Below are positions 24,618-33,473 of a stretch of 64,000 bases of DNA, piece by piece. The notes beneath the pieces were generated by a model, which saw nothing but the letters and a program-made list of their open reading frames with translations, ran no database searches and had not been told where the DNA came from. The stretch comes from Terrimesophilobacter bigeumensis. Its GTDB lineage: Bacteria; Actinomycetota; Actinomycetes; Actinomycetales; Microbacteriaceae. Both the position numbers and the translations under genes were made by a program. Every line of letters begins with the position of its first letter. Position 1 is the stretch's first letter. The stretch spans positions 128,295 through 192,294 of the forward strand of contig NZ_BAABAE010000004.1 of NCBI RefSeq assembly GCF_039537265.1. The letters run 5' to 3'.

Positions 24618-25408
24618 TCGGCGTCCCGCCGGTCAGCCGGCGATCGTCGCGAAGGACGCACCGTGATGACCCGCGCCCTTCGGGGCCGCGGTTCCAGCTC
24701 GGCCGGGAAGGCATCCGGGACGGGCCCGAACGCGACCCGCGAACTCGTGACGACCTTGCGTCCGAGCAGGTGGTTGGCGGTTCCGCCGACGACGGCGCCG
24801 ATGCCGAAGGGCAGGATGCGGCCGACGGCGCCGGTCGTCGTGTTGCGGGCGAAACGGCGCAGGAAGGCTTTCCGCATCCGGTCGGCGATCTGCCCGACGA
24901 AGGCCTGCGGAACGTTCCTGCCGATGACATCGCCCCAGAACCTGGTCTGGGGCACCCCTGTGCCGGTGGCCTGCGCGGCGAGGTTTCGCACGAGGTCGGC
25001 GCCGGAGGTTCCGAGCATCATGGCCATGACGATCGTGCGGGCGCGATCCGGGTCGGTGACGGCGATGCCGTGCACTTCAGTGACCGATTGCGCGAAGAGC
25101 GCGGTCGTCTCGAGGAAGCCCGCGGTTTCGACGCCGGTGAGCACGAGGCTCACGCCCGTGCCGACCCCTGGCACGACCGCGACGGCACCGACCCCGGCCC
25201 CGCCGGTCGTGACGGCGGTGAGGTAGCGTCGTTCGAGGATCTGGATGACGCGCGCCGGGGAGGCATCCGGATGCCGCCGGCGGATGCCACGGATGTGCGC
25301 GAGCACGACGAACCGCTGGGTCGTGAGCAGCCGGTCGAAGCCTTTGACGGCCATCGGATGCTGCGCCGCCTGGGCGGGATCGATGCGGGCGGGTTCGATC
25401 GCCTTCAC
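24557..25408 (-). CDS. EcsC-family-like protein (tentative)
   Basis: 283 residues. The central part (RRYLTAVTTGGAGVGAVAVV, PGVGTGVSLVLTGVETAGFLETTALFA, EVHGIAVTDPDRARTIVMAMMLG) resembles EcsC-type proteins: Gly-rich, moderately hydrophobic helices followed by a DPxR segment. The function in actinobacteria is unknown. GTG 25408 has GAGAGG seven nt upstream. The C-terminal tail is Ser-rich because it is encoded opposite the acidic tail of the CDP-glycerol enzyme; the two genes overlap tail to tail by 61 nt. Confidence 0.65.
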   Translation of the reverse strand: MKAIEPARIDPAQAAQHPMAVKGFDRLLTTQRFVVLAHIRGIRRRHPDASPARVIQILERRYLTAVTTGGAGVGAVAVVPGVGTGVSLVLTGVETAGFLETTALFAQSVTEVHGIAVTDPDRARTIVMAMMLGTSGADLVRNLAAQATGTGVPQTRFWGDVIGRNVPQAFVGQIADRMRKAFLRRFARNTTTGAVGRILPFGIGAVVGGTANHLLGRKVVTSSRVAFGPVPDAFPAELEPRPRRARVITVRPSRRSPADRRDADQSAPGASSSSSSSPSSTSN

Positions 25409-25502
25409 GCTGCCGCCTCTCGTCCGGGAGACCAATCATATGCGGTGCCTGTATCCGCTCCCTGAGGAGCCGCTGCGGGTGGTGGCCCGTGGTCCCAATC
25501 TT

Positions 25503-28439
25503 TTAGAACATCGTCGGCTGTGCCGCAGACTCCGTGTGGGCGATACGTGCCTGAGCGAGAAGCTCAGATGCTCGAGCGCCCTTGTCCCGCCAGGACTTCA
25601 CTGTCTCCTCCCCGAGTAGCACGTAATACCAGTCACGTTCACTACGGAGATCTGGAGCGAGTTCGTTGATCTGGTCAACCCACGCGAGAGCAGCTCGCTT
25701 CTTGCGCTTGACGTTCTCGTCGCTGATTGCGGACTGCGCCTTGGTCTCGACGATATAGATCGCGTTCTCCGTTCGCACGAGGAAGTCGGGCGAGTACTGG
25801 GCCGGCATTCCATCGGCTTTGAGATACGGCCGACGCAGGAACAGGTGGGCGTATTCGTCGATCTTTATGAGCGCCTCCACCTTGCTGTCGATATCTGCCC
25901 ACTCGATGAAGAGGCGCTCGAGGCCGCCCGATCGGGCTGCAACCCGAAGCTTGGGGAAAATGCATTTCGTAACCTCGACCGCTGTGCTGGCCCGCACCTT
26001 GATCGAAGTCACCTCCGACGTGCTCCGCGTTTCGACGACAGCGTCGCTGACCTGTAGGGATTCCTGTGCCTCTACCAGTGCCGTTGAGAACGTGCCAGCG
26101 ATCTCCGCCGAGACATCTCCGACCAGAAGTACGCGCCAGTTCTCATCCTCGAAGGGGTCGAATACCTGGCCGAACAGCCGCTTGCGGATGTAGCGATCGA
26201 TCCAGCCGGCGATGATCGCCTTATGCGTCTGCATGATCGGATACTTCGACATGCTGTTGTATTGCTGCTGGGTCGCGACGAACGTGCGACCGATGGCCTC
26301 GGTGATTCTCGTCGTGATGCGCGAGAGGTAGTCGTTGTACCCCGTTGCTGTCATGACACCACCGTCGACGCGGTAGTCGCCGTATTGAGTTCCGGTCTGC
26401 AAGTCATTGGACGAGAATCGTTCGCCGCTTCCGATCGTCGGCAGCAGGTCTGCGAGAGGGAATTTGCTTACCGGGAGTGTGAGCGGGTCGATACTCGGGC
26501 TCTTGAGCTCGTCCTCCGCGTCGCGAAGGACGATAGGGATCTCGAAGTCGTACTCCGGCCATCCATCTCGCAACGGCACGACTTCGATGTCTCCAGTGGG
26601 GGAGGTGCTATCGCTGTCCCCATCGACGACAACTGCATAGCCTCCATCGAGGAGTTCCTTGTAGAAGGCCTCGAAGGCGGGATGTTCGACAATGAAGAGC
26701 ACGTCGAAGAAGCTATTCGGCTCCTTATGGGCCCGGATGAGTTCGCGGGTCTCCCGCTTCTGGTCCTCGATCGCCTCGTCCCCGCGCCACATGAGCCTTA
26801 GGCCACGGCCGATTGTCTGCTCGAGCAGGATTCCCGACTGGCTCGACCTTAGGGGCACGATGACGCAGATGTTGTTGACGTCGAAACCTTCACGCAGCAT
26901 GAGCACGCTGACGATCACTTTCGGTGCGACGCGATGATCGATGTCGAATAGCTTTTCGCGAACGGGTTCCCACTCCTTGAGCCCGAGGTCGGCCTTGCGG
27001 CCGCTGTCGACCTGGAGAACGTCATCCTCGCTGAGACCGCACTCCATAAGGAACTCGATGACGAAAGGGGACACCTTGGTGTCCTCGGTCATGATCAGGA
27101 GTTTTGGATGCTTTGACGGGTCGGTCTCCTCGAAACTTCGCTCGAGAATCTGCAGCTTCTTGAGCCCCGCACGGATCATCGTGCGCTGACCCTCGGAGAG
27201 TCCGATGATGACATTGTTCTCGTCGCGGTCGACACTGAAGTCGAGCGGCAAAGTCGCGACCTCTTTACGCTTGTCGAGCGTGAGGGCCTTGACGAGCCCC
27301 TGCTGCATCGCGGCGAAGAGCGGAAAGTCGGTCACGATGTGCGGGAAGTACTTCTTGCCCTTCTTTGCTCCGGTGCCTGTCTCGTTGTAGGGAGTCGCAG
27401 AGAAGTCGAATTGCACGAACCGGCGACCCTTGGGCTCGGCGATCGCGCTCAGGCTTTTCTGCCATTCGACCTCGGTCTGCTCCTCGCCCTTCTTGAGGCT
27501 GTGGATGTGGTGGGCTTCGTCGTTGAAGACGACCAAGTCCGGCAGGTCGATAAGCGATTGCAGGGGACCACCACGCAGGTAACGGCGGTCGAGAACGTCG
27601 AGGGAGTTGCCGGATGCTGTCCCCGGCGTGAGCGGGAAGAAACTGTTGATCGCCTCCGCAGCATCAATGTCGGCGCCGGGCGCCTCCACATCGTCTTCCT
27701 CTTCATCGACGAAATCCGGGTCCTCCGCACCGGTCAGCAGATGCCAGTTGGTGATGGCGACCATACCGCCGCCGGTAACTTTGCTGCCGATCTCCTTCTT
27801 CGTCACCACCGAGGATTGCAGGAAGGCGAAGAGCGATTTCTCATACGTCGGTGGGACGAAGAGCTCGCGTTGCGCGTAGATGTCGCTAGTCGCGAACTCG
27901 CGATTGCCGTTGACGAGCTTGCCCTGGAAGGAGTCGAGCAACCGGTCGTAGACGATGAGCCCGGGTGCGACTATGAGGAAGTTGCTGCTAAAGCGCTCAT
28001 CGGCGGGGTTAGCTCGATTGTTGAGATGCTGCCAGATGAGCAAGGCGTTGAGCACCCAGGTCTTGCCGGTACCGGTCGCCATTTTTGCCGCATATTTCGG
28101 ATGCCCGTGCCGTTCTGCTGAGACCTCACCGAGAATGCCGTCACCAAGCAGAGCTTCTGGAGCCACCTTCTCGTACAGGTCCAGGACGGAGGTTGTGCCG
28201 AGCACTTCGTGGGCGTAGACGATCGCGAGGATGGCGTCGCGCTGGCCGGAATGGAAGTTGGCCTGCCGGATGGTCCGATAGTCCTCTTGGAACCACCATC
28301 GCAGCAACTCCGCTGTAGTGGGAGTGACCTGTCCGATGAAATCGTTCGGCACTCCTGCCTCGATGGCGAGCCGGTCGTCGTTGATCCTGAGGAAGAGGCC
28401 ATCAGCGAGTGGAAAAGTTTCGGTGGTGAGTACGCTCAT
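25503..28439 (-). CDS. Type III restriction enzyme, helicase/nuclease (Res) subunit
   Basis: 978 residues. SF2 helicase motifs: Walker A MATGTGKTW (about 120-128), DEAH box VVFNDEAHHIH (about 310), motif III QFDFSATPYNE, motif VI-like EQTIGRGLRLMW. The C-terminal region has PDFLVRTENAIYIVETKAQ, the PD-(D/E)XK nuclease core (D...E-T-K). Together with Mod it would translocate on DNA between two unmethylated sites and cut. ATGA overlap with mod (28436-28439). GC is visibly lower than in the flanking genes, a sign of transfer. Confidence 0.93.
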   Translation of the reverse strand: MSVLTTETFPLADGLFLRINDDRLAIEAGVPNDFIGQVTPTTAELLRWWFQEDYRTIRQANFHSGQRDAILAIVYAHEVLGTTSVLDLYEKVAPEALLGDGILGEVSAERHGHPKYAAKMATGTGKTWVLNALLIWQHLNNRANPADERFSSNFLIVAPGLIVYDRLLDSFQGKLVNGNREFATSDIYAQRELFVPPTYEKSLFAFLQSSVVTKKEIGSKVTGGGMVAITNWHLLTGAEDPDFVDEEEDDVEAPGADIDAAEAINSFFPLTPGTASGNSLDVLDRRYLRGGPLQSLIDLPDLVVFNDEAHHIHSLKKGEEQTEVEWQKSLSAIAEPKGRRFVQFDFSATPYNETGTGAKKGKKYFPHIVTDFPLFAAMQQGLVKALTLDKRKEVATLPLDFSVDRDENNVIIGLSEGQRTMIRAGLKKLQILERSFEETDPSKHPKLLIMTEDTKVSPFVIEFLMECGLSEDDVLQVDSGRKADLGLKEWEPVREKLFDIDHRVAPKVIVSVLMLREGFDVNNICVIVPLRSSQSGILLEQTIGRGLRLMWRGDEAIEDQKRETRELIRAHKEPNSFFDVLFIVEHPAFEAFYKELLDGGYAVVVDGDSDSTSPTGDIEVVPLRDGWPEYDFEIPIVLRDAEDELKSPSIDPLTLPVSKFPLADLLPTIGSGERFSSNDLQTGTQYGDYRVDGGVMTATGYNDYLSRITTRITEAIGRTFVATQQQYNSMSKYPIMQTHKAIIAGWIDRYIRKRLFGQVFDPFEDENWRVLLVGDVSAEIAGTFSTALVEAQESLQVSDAVVETRSTSEVTSIKVRASTAVEVTKCIFPKLRVAARSGGLERLFIEWADIDSKVEALIKIDEYAHLFLRRPYLKADGMPAQYSPDFLVRTENAIYIVETKAQSAISDENVKRKKRAALAWVDQINELAPDLRSERDWYYVLLGEETVKSWRDKGARASELLAQARIAHTESAAQPTMF

Positions 28440-30343
28440 CTTGCAACCTCGCCGATGTCCATAACGACCTCAGACTCGAACCCAAAGACATCGACCGCGC
28501 GAATGCAGAACTTTCGGGTGCCCGCCTTCTTTGGCGTGGTGACCGTGGCAGTGGTCACGACTCGCAGAGGGTCGTCATCGTTCGCGGTATTGCCGCGGTA
28601 GTCCTGCCAGGTCGAGCGGAATAGTTCGCCATCGTAATCGGGGTCGATTGCCCAGTATTCGATCAGAGCGAGGGGCTCCCGGTTCATGACCTCGAGAACC
28701 TTGTCGCGATCCTCGGGTTTGAGGCTGATTGCTTCCGGGGAGAGGAGAACGTAATTGTCGAGTCTGACAGTGATCTCATCAGACCCTTCTCCTGGATAAA
28801 TGCCGACGAGGCTCGCTTCCAGATATTGGAGCGTGGAGAACTTGATCGATCCGGCGAGTTTCTCTTTTCCCTTCTTCTTGAGCCGATCGATGAGGTCGGG
28901 TGGGATGACGCGGACCTCAAGCCGATCGTCGTTGAGGTCGGCGATCTGCTGCCCGATCCCTGCCGGGAAGTTCCAGCCGAGCACAATGACTTTTGCGAAT
29001 CCGCCCATCTTCGTGTCACGGAAGGACTGCGCCTTGCGCAGGGTTGTCAAAGTCGTCAGCTTGGATGGACTGTCGGCGAGCACGAGCGTCTTGTCCTCGG
29101 GTAAACGGCCGAGCGAGCCGTTGACGTTCTCCTCGGGCGGGAGTGGTAGCGCGCCATATAGGCCCAGGATCGTCTGGGCGAGTTCGCCGACGCGGAACTT
29201 GCGACCGAACACACTCCGCGCCTGCTCGACCTGATAGTCACCGATCTCTTGATAGAGGAATGGTTTGGCATCCTGGTCGATCAGGCGCTTGCGGGTGATC
29301 ATGATGGCTGGTTTACCGAGATCAGCTGCAACCCAGCGGCGACCAAGCCTCTCTGCCACTGCGCAGGTTGTCCCTGAGCCGACGAAGAAGTCGGCTACAA
29401 GCATCTCGGGTGACGTGTACGACTTGATTATCCGCTCAAGGAGAGCGACTGGTTTTTGAGTTGCGTAGTTGACGCGTTCCTTGGATTGAGAATTCTCGTA
29501 AGGAATGTCCCAAACATCGTTGGGAATCATGCCGGACTCGGGATAGTAGACTCTCCACTTTCCGGCATCAAAGCGCTTCCGGCATCGACGGCCCTGATCA
29601 TCAAAGTCACGAAAATGGGATTCGATGTACTCCTGACTGTAGGGAACTCGCGCATCCGTTTCGTTGAAGAACCTGTCTTCCGACTTGCTATAGACGAAGA
29701 GTGTGTCGTGCTTCTGCGCGAAGCGGTCCGTCGGCCGGCCGAGCGTTGAATAATGCCAAATGACCTCATTCGTTAGTCGCGGTCGACCGAAAACTTCGTC
29801 GAGAACCATTTTCACGTAGTGACCAACATGCCAGTCGATGTGGATACAAATGGAGCCTGATCCGGCTAGCAGTTCGCGGAGGAGAATTAGTCGGGGGACG
29901 ATCATGCGCAAATATGAGGCTGTGCCTTCGGCCCACGTATCCGAGTACGCGAACTGCTCCATGGCGGTGGGGCGTTGTTCGACATCAACATCCGGGAGAG
30001 TGATAGAGGTCCGGTAGTCGGCCTTCGAGTCGAACGGCGGATCTATGTAGATGAGGTCGATTTTGCCGCGCATGCTCGGTGTGTCCTCGTCACCCGCGAG
30101 CAGCGCGGCCATAGCAAGTAAATTGTCGCCGTAGATGAGCCGGTTGGGAGAGTCAGAGCCCGCAGTATCTTCCAGTTCGAGTGACTTCACGTCCAATTCG
30201 GAGGTGCTCCGATTGGGGACGACGAACTCGCGAGTCTGCAGTGATACGCGCTGCTCTCCTTCAAGTTGCTCCAAAATCTGCGCCGCCTGGCGCTTACCTT
30301 CGGCGACGATCTTCGGCAACTGCTCAAGCAGGGACTTGCTCAT
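28436..30343 (-). CDS. Type III DNA methyltransferase (Mod), beta-class N6-adenine
   Basis: 635 residues. Catalytic motif IV DLIYIDPPFDSK (DPPF 101-104) precedes the AdoMet motif I DFFVGSGTTCAVAE (about residue 315), the order of beta-class enzymes. The region between them should hold the target-recognition domain. Upstream is RLIYGDNLLAM. The enzyme both protects host DNA and gives the complex its sequence specificity; the target site cannot be predicted. Cotranscribed with res. Divergent from an XRE-type regulator 113 nt away. Confidence 0.93.
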   Translation of the reverse strand: MSKSLLEQLPKIVAEGKRQAAQILEQLEGEQRVSLQTREFVVPNRSTSELDVKSLELEDTAGSDSPNRLIYGDNLLAMAALLAGDEDTPSMRGKIDLIYIDPPFDSKADYRTSITLPDVDVEQRPTAMEQFAYSDTWAEGTASYLRMIVPRLILLRELLAGSGSICIHIDWHVGHYVKMVLDEVFGRPRLTNEVIWHYSTLGRPTDRFAQKHDTLFVYSKSEDRFFNETDARVPYSQEYIESHFRDFDDQGRRCRKRFDAGKWRVYYPESGMIPNDVWDIPYENSQSKERVNYATQKPVALLERIIKSYTSPEMLVADFFVGSGTTCAVAERLGRRWVAADLGKPAIMITRKRLIDQDAKPFLYQEIGDYQVEQARSVFGRKFRVGELAQTILGLYGALPLPPEENVNGSLGRLPEDKTLVLADSPSKLTTLTTLRKAQSFRDTKMGGFAKVIVLGWNFPAGIGQQIADLNDDRLEVRVIPPDLIDRLKKKGKEKLAGSIKFSTLQYLEASLVGIYPGEGSDEITVRLDNYVLLSPEAISLKPEDRDKVLEVMNREPLALIEYWAIDPDYDGELFRSTWQDYRGNTANDDDPLRVVTTATVTTPKKAGTRKFCIRAVDVFGFESEVVMDIGEVAR

Positions 30344-30456
30344 TCGGGCGATTCCTCACGATTAGTGGCCACAAACATTGCTTTTCTCTATAAGGCATAA
30401 AAACATGAGGTTCTGACACTGTGGATACTATCGCCCGGGGCGCGTAGTCATGAGTG

Positions 30457-30759
30457 ATGGCCGAACCGCACTCCGTCGCCGCCCGCATGCTGGGTGAGCG
30501 CGTTCGGCACCAGCGCAACGAACTCGGGCTCAGCCAGGAGGACATGGCCGACCTCGCCGGCATGCATTGGACGAACTGGGGCAAGATCGAGCGCGGGCAG
30601 GCGAACCCGAGCCTCACGACGATCGTGCGGATGGCCGGCGTGCTCGACATCGACCCCGCTGAGCTCGTGAGCGGTCTCGGTCTCGCTCAGCTGCCCCAAC
30701 GCAAGCATCAGCTCACGGCCGCGGACCTCATCCGCGAGCGCACCCGGCGCAGCGGTTAG
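30457..30759 (+). CDS. XRE-family helix-turn-helix regulator
   Basis: 100 residues with a central HTH (LGERVRHQRNELGLSQEDMADLAGMHWTNWGKIERGQANPSLTTIVRMAGVLDIDPAELV), typical of Cro/C1-type proteins. It is divergent from mod, so it could act as the controller of the restriction system, though its typical GC is more like the core genome. I take ATG 30457; GTG 30454 is also in frame. A TACTAT -10-like box lies at 30427-30432. It overlaps the convergent downstream gene by 4 nt. Confidence 0.82.
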   Translation: MAEPHSVAARMLGERVRHQRNELGLSQEDMADLAGMHWTNWGKIERGQANPSLTTIVRMAGVLDIDPAELVSGLGLAQLPQRKHQLTAADLIRERTRRSG

Positions 30760-31049
30760 AAACTCACCCGCCAGAGATATTGCTCGCCGGATGGACGGAA
30801 CCAGCGGACCACGACGATCGTGTTGCGAGCGGGGTTGTCGACTCGCATGGCAAACGTCAGTGACTGCCCTGAGAGTAGTCGTCTTGGTCCGTCCGAAAGC
30901 ATGAGCCCCGACCCGAGCAGGGTTAGCGTGATCGCGCGAACTGGCTCGCTGCCGACGTTCGTGAGTTCATAGCGTGGTGCCCGGGATCGGTCGATCCTGA
31001 ACGGCACCGCATACGCGGCGGTCGGGCGATCATCGAGGTGTCGGTCCAT
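30756..31049 (-). CDS. Conserved small protein of unknown function
   Basis: 97 residues, predicted mostly beta (YELTNVGSEPVRAITLTLLGSG; LTFAMRVDNPARNTIVVVRWFRPSGEQYLWRVSF), resembling a small Ig-like or FixG-type sandwich. No signal or membrane segment. Convergent with the XRE gene, ends overlapping by 4 nt. I cannot name a function. Confidence 0.7.
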   Translation of the reverse strand: MDRHLDDRPTAAYAVPFRIDRSRAPRYELTNVGSEPVRAITLTLLGSGLMLSDGPRRLLSGQSLTFAMRVDNPARNTIVVVRWFRPSGEQYLWRVSF

Positions 31050-31150
31050 GTTTGCACGGTAGGAGAGGCATCCGACGACCCCCGGTCATTCTGTGGAGAA
31101 CGCGGATGCGCGCATCCTGTGCGGGAGTAGAGACCCTGCCCGCAAGGCAC

Positions 31151-31183
31151 CATGGTCATACCATAGTCATACCGTGGTAGCAT
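31151..31183 (+). promoter_or_regulatory. mazEF promoter with tandem operator repeats
   Basis: GTCATACC occurs at 31155-31162 and 31166-31173, an 11-nt repeat period (one helix turn), followed by -10-like TAGCAT (31178-31183) six nt before ATG 31190. Repeats at the -10/-35 region of an antitoxin gene fit autorepression by the ribbon-helix-helix antitoxin. Confidence 0.6.
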
Positions 31184-31189
31184 GATGTT

Positions 31190-31417
31190 ATGAAACTCAG
31201 CGTGAGCCTCCCCGCGGACGACGTCGAGTTCCTCGACGAGGAGACTCGTGCCGGTCGATACGACTCCCGCTCCGCAGCGCTCAAGGCCGCCGTCACCGTG
31301 CTTCGTCAAGCCGCGATCACCGACTCCTATGCGGAGGCCTGGGATGAGTGGGAGCAGTCGGGGGATGACGCGCTCTGGGATTCCGTGGCCTCCGACGGCC
31401 TCACCAACGCCTCGTGA
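31190..31417 (+). CDS. Ribbon-helix-helix antitoxin (MazE-like)
   Basis: 75 residues: N-terminal beta strand KLSVSLPADDVEFLDEE and helices RYDSRSAALKAAVTVLRQA form a ribbon-helix-helix DNA-binding domain; the acidic C-terminus (DEWEQSGDDALWDSVASDG) is the usual toxin-neutralising tail. Overlaps the toxin start by 4 nt. Likely represses its own promoter through the GTCATACC repeats. Confidence 0.9.
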   Translation: MKLSVSLPADDVEFLDEETRAGRYDSRSAALKAAVTVLRQAAITDSYAEAWDEWEQSGDDALWDSVASDGLTNAS

Positions 31418-31764
31418 TCGAGCGGGGGCAGATCTACCTTGCCTCACTCGACCCTGCCGTCGGGTCCGAACAGGGCAAAGTCCGCCCCGTGGTCATCGTG
31501 AGCAACAACGCCGCGAATGACTCTGCGAGTCGGCGAGGCAGGGGAGTGGTCACAGTGGTGCCGATCACGAGCAACGTACGTGCTGTCTATCCCTTTCAAG
31601 TCCTGCTTGCGAAAGAACAGACCGGCCTGCCGGCGCACTCCAAGGCCCAAGCGGAGCAGGTTCGCTCGATCAGCACGGACCGGCTTGTGAGACCGATTGC
31701 ACGACTCACCACCGAGCTCATGGGCCGACTGGACGACGCCCTCCGGCTTCACCTGTCGCTGTAG
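31414..31764 (+). CDS. mazF: MazF/PemK-type endoribonuclease toxin
   Basis: 116 residues with the PemK/MazF barrel: RGQIYLASLDPAVGSEQGKVRPVVIVSNNAAN at the N-terminus (catalytic Arg in KVRPVV), VVTVVPITSN with the conserved Thr/Ser region, and SKAQAEQVRSISTDRLVRP. It would cleave mRNA when free of the antitoxin. GTG start inside the antitoxin stop region (coupled). Sits between restriction genes and the wall-polymer exporter genes. Confidence 0.93.
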   Translation: MIERGQIYLASLDPAVGSEQGKVRPVVIVSNNAANDSASRRGRGVVTVVPITSNVRAVYPFQVLLAKEQTGLPAHSKAQAEQVRSISTDRLVRPIARLTTELMGRLDDALRLHLSL

Positions 31765-31769
31765 AGCGA

Positions 31770-32603
31770 CTACTGCGTGACCAGCCCGTAGTCCGCGTTG
31801 TAGCGGTCGAGCACCTCGGCGATCGGGGCGTCCAGCTCGAGGCAGCCCTTGTCGAGGTAGAGTCCGCGCGTGCAGAACCGCTTGAGGTCGCGCTCGTTGT
31901 GCGAGACGAAGAACAGGGTGCGCCCGCCCGCGAGCAGTTCCTCGATGCGGCGGTAGCACTTCTCGCGGAACGCCTTGTCGCCGACGGCGAGCACCTCGTC
32001 CACGAGCAGGATCGGCTCCTCGAGCCGTGAGATGACCGAGAACGCGAGTCGCACCTTCATGCCGCTCGACAGGTGTTTGTACGGGGTGTCCAGGAAGTCG
32101 CCGATCTCCGCGAAGTCGATGATCTCGGCGAACCGCGCGGCGATCTCGTCCCGCTTCATCCCGTGCAGGCCCGCCATGAGGTTCACGTTGTCCCGCACCG
32201 TGAGGTCCTCGACGAACCCTCCGGTGATCTCGATGAGCGGCGCCACGCCCGCGTGCACTCGCACCGAGCCCTCATCCGGCAGAAGCACCCCGGTGACGAG
32301 CTTGAGCAGCGTCGACTTGCCTTGACCGTTGCGCCCCACAACGCCGATCGCCTCGCCGCGGGCGACCGAGAAGGTCACGTTGCGCAGCGCCCAGAACTCG
32401 CTCGGGCGGATGCGGCGGTTGCGCCCCGCGAACAGGTCCTTGAAACTGCGGCGCGAGCGTCGATTGCGGCGGAAGCGGATGCCGACATCCTCGACTTCGA
32501 TCACGGGCGGGGTCTCGACAGGCTCGACCGGAGAATTCGGCTCGACCGGAGAGGCGGGATTTCTCGGATTGAGCTTGTCGAAATCTGAGTGCTCGACGGC
32601 CAT
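31770..32603 (-). CDS. Polysaccharide/teichoic acid exporter ATP-binding protein (Wzt/TagH type)
   Basis: 277 residues. Walker A VVGRNGQGKSTLL (about 93-106), Q-loop region and the exporter-specific LSSGMKVRLAFSV signature, Walker B PILLVDEVLAVGD and FVSHNERDL are present. With the permease it would flip lipid-linked glycopolymer across the membrane. The N-terminus is odd: about residues 10-33 (NPRNPASPVEPNSPVEPVET) are encoded by a dispersed DNA repeat present in both orientations (32511-32585). The start overlaps the permease stop by 1 nt. Confidence 0.92.
   Translation of the reverse strand: MAVEHSDFDKLNPRNPASPVEPNSPVEPVETPPVIEVEDVGIRFRRNRRSRRSFKDLFAGRNRRIRPSEFWALRNVTFSVARGEAIGVVGRNGQGKSTLLKLVTGVLLPDEGSVRVHAGVAPLIEITGGFVEDLTVRDNVNLMAGLHGMKRDEIAARFAEIIDFAEIGDFLDTPYKHLSSGMKVRLAFSVISRLEEPILLVDEVLAVGDKAFREKCYRRIEELLAGGRTLFFVSHNERDLKRFCTRGLYLDKGCLELDAPIAEVLDRYNADYGLVTQ
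32511..32585. repeat. Dispersed repeat (SPVEPVETP type) inside a coding region
   Basis: Left part 32511-32535 starts GGTCTCGACAGGCTCGACC, a second CTCGACCGGAGA follows at 32541, and a degenerate inverted copy lies at 32560-32585 (GAGCTTGTCGAAA). The same motif occurs at 33436-33461, 43845-43878 and 58250-58310. Here it forms the N-terminal tail of the ABC ATPase. Confidence 0.75.
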
Positions 32604-33403
32604 CAGATCTCCTTCAGCACGGAGCGCTCCGTGCGGCGGAAGACGAGCATCCCGAGCCCCAGGATCACAAGGCTCATGGCGGCGCTCACGACGACCGCAA
32701 ACCAGTCGAGTTGATCGGGGAAGAACGCGCCCCGGTAGAGCGAGAAGATGCCGGCCAGCGGATTGAATGCTGCCAGCTGCTCAAGGCCGAGATCGCGCAG
32801 ATCCGGGAGCCCGTAGATGATCGGGCTCGCATAGAACAGGAACCGAAGGATGAGCTTGATCGCCCTCTCGAGGTCGCGGAAGAACACCACGAGCGGCGCG
32901 ATGATGAGGCCGAGCCCGATCGTGAGCACGAACTGGATGACGATCGCGAGCGGGAAGAACACCGCCTCCCAGTACAGCGGCGCGCCGAACAGGATGGCGA
33001 ACAACGCCAGAACGGGGATGCTCGCCAGGAACTCGATGCCCTTCGAGAGCACGAGCCGGTTCACCCAGATCGTGCGCGGGATCTTCGTCGACCGGATGAG
33101 GCGCGCCTCGCGCAGGAACGCTCGCGTGCAGTCGCCGATCGCACCGTTGAACCACATCCACGGCAGGAGGGCTGTGAGCAGGAACACGATGTACGGCTGC
33201 TGGCCCACCGTGCGGTCGAAGACCTGCGTGAAGACGAACCAGTAGATGGCCGCCATGACAAGCGGGTCGAGGATCGACCAGAAGTACCCGAGCACCGAGG
33301 TCGAGTAGCGCACTCGAAGGTCGCGCACGGTGAGCAGCCACAGCGAGTGCCGGTAGCGGTCGACGGGCGACCAGATCGGGCGTGCGGGAGCGGTGGTGGG
33401 CAC
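32603..33403 (-). CDS. Polysaccharide/teichoic acid exporter permease (Wzm/TagG type)
   Basis: 266 residues, ABC-2 family, about six transmembrane helices. Features: LLTVRDLRVRYSTSVLGYFWSILDPLVMAAIYWFVF at the N-terminus, WFNGAIGDCTRAFLREARLIRSTKIPRTIW in the gate/coupling region, and the C-terminal FNPLAGIFSLYRGAFFP. Pairs with the downstream ATPase. The upstream gene encodes a nucleotidyltransferase on the same strand. Confidence 0.92.
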   Translation of the reverse strand: MPTTAPARPIWSPVDRYRHSLWLLTVRDLRVRYSTSVLGYFWSILDPLVMAAIYWFVFTQVFDRTVGQQPYIVFLLTALLPWMWFNGAIGDCTRAFLREARLIRSTKIPRTIWVNRLVLSKGIEFLASIPVLALFAILFGAPLYWEAVFFPLAIVIQFVLTIGLGLIIAPLVVFFRDLERAIKLILRFLFYASPIIYGLPDLRDLGLEQLAAFNPLAGIFSLYRGAFFPDQLDWFAVVVSAAMSLVILGLGMLVFRRTERSVLKEI

Positions 33404-33435
33404 GACGTCTATCGTAGGGTCTCGCCGCGCTCATC

Positions 33436-33461
33436 GGTCTCGACAGGCTCGACCCGAGAGG
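33436..33461. repeat. Dispersed repeat copy
   Basis: GGTCTCGACAGGCTCGACC then CGAGAGG, in the gap between the exporter permease and nucleotidyltransferase genes. Same family as at 32511, 43845 and 58250. Confidence 0.7.
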
Positions 33462-33473
33462 GCGTCAAGCCGG

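Noticed and set aside
31092..31130. A fifth TGTGGAGAAC promoter before mazEF
   Set aside because: The element lacks the TT end, the box 24 nt on is TAGAGA, and no start codon follows at 6-8 nt.
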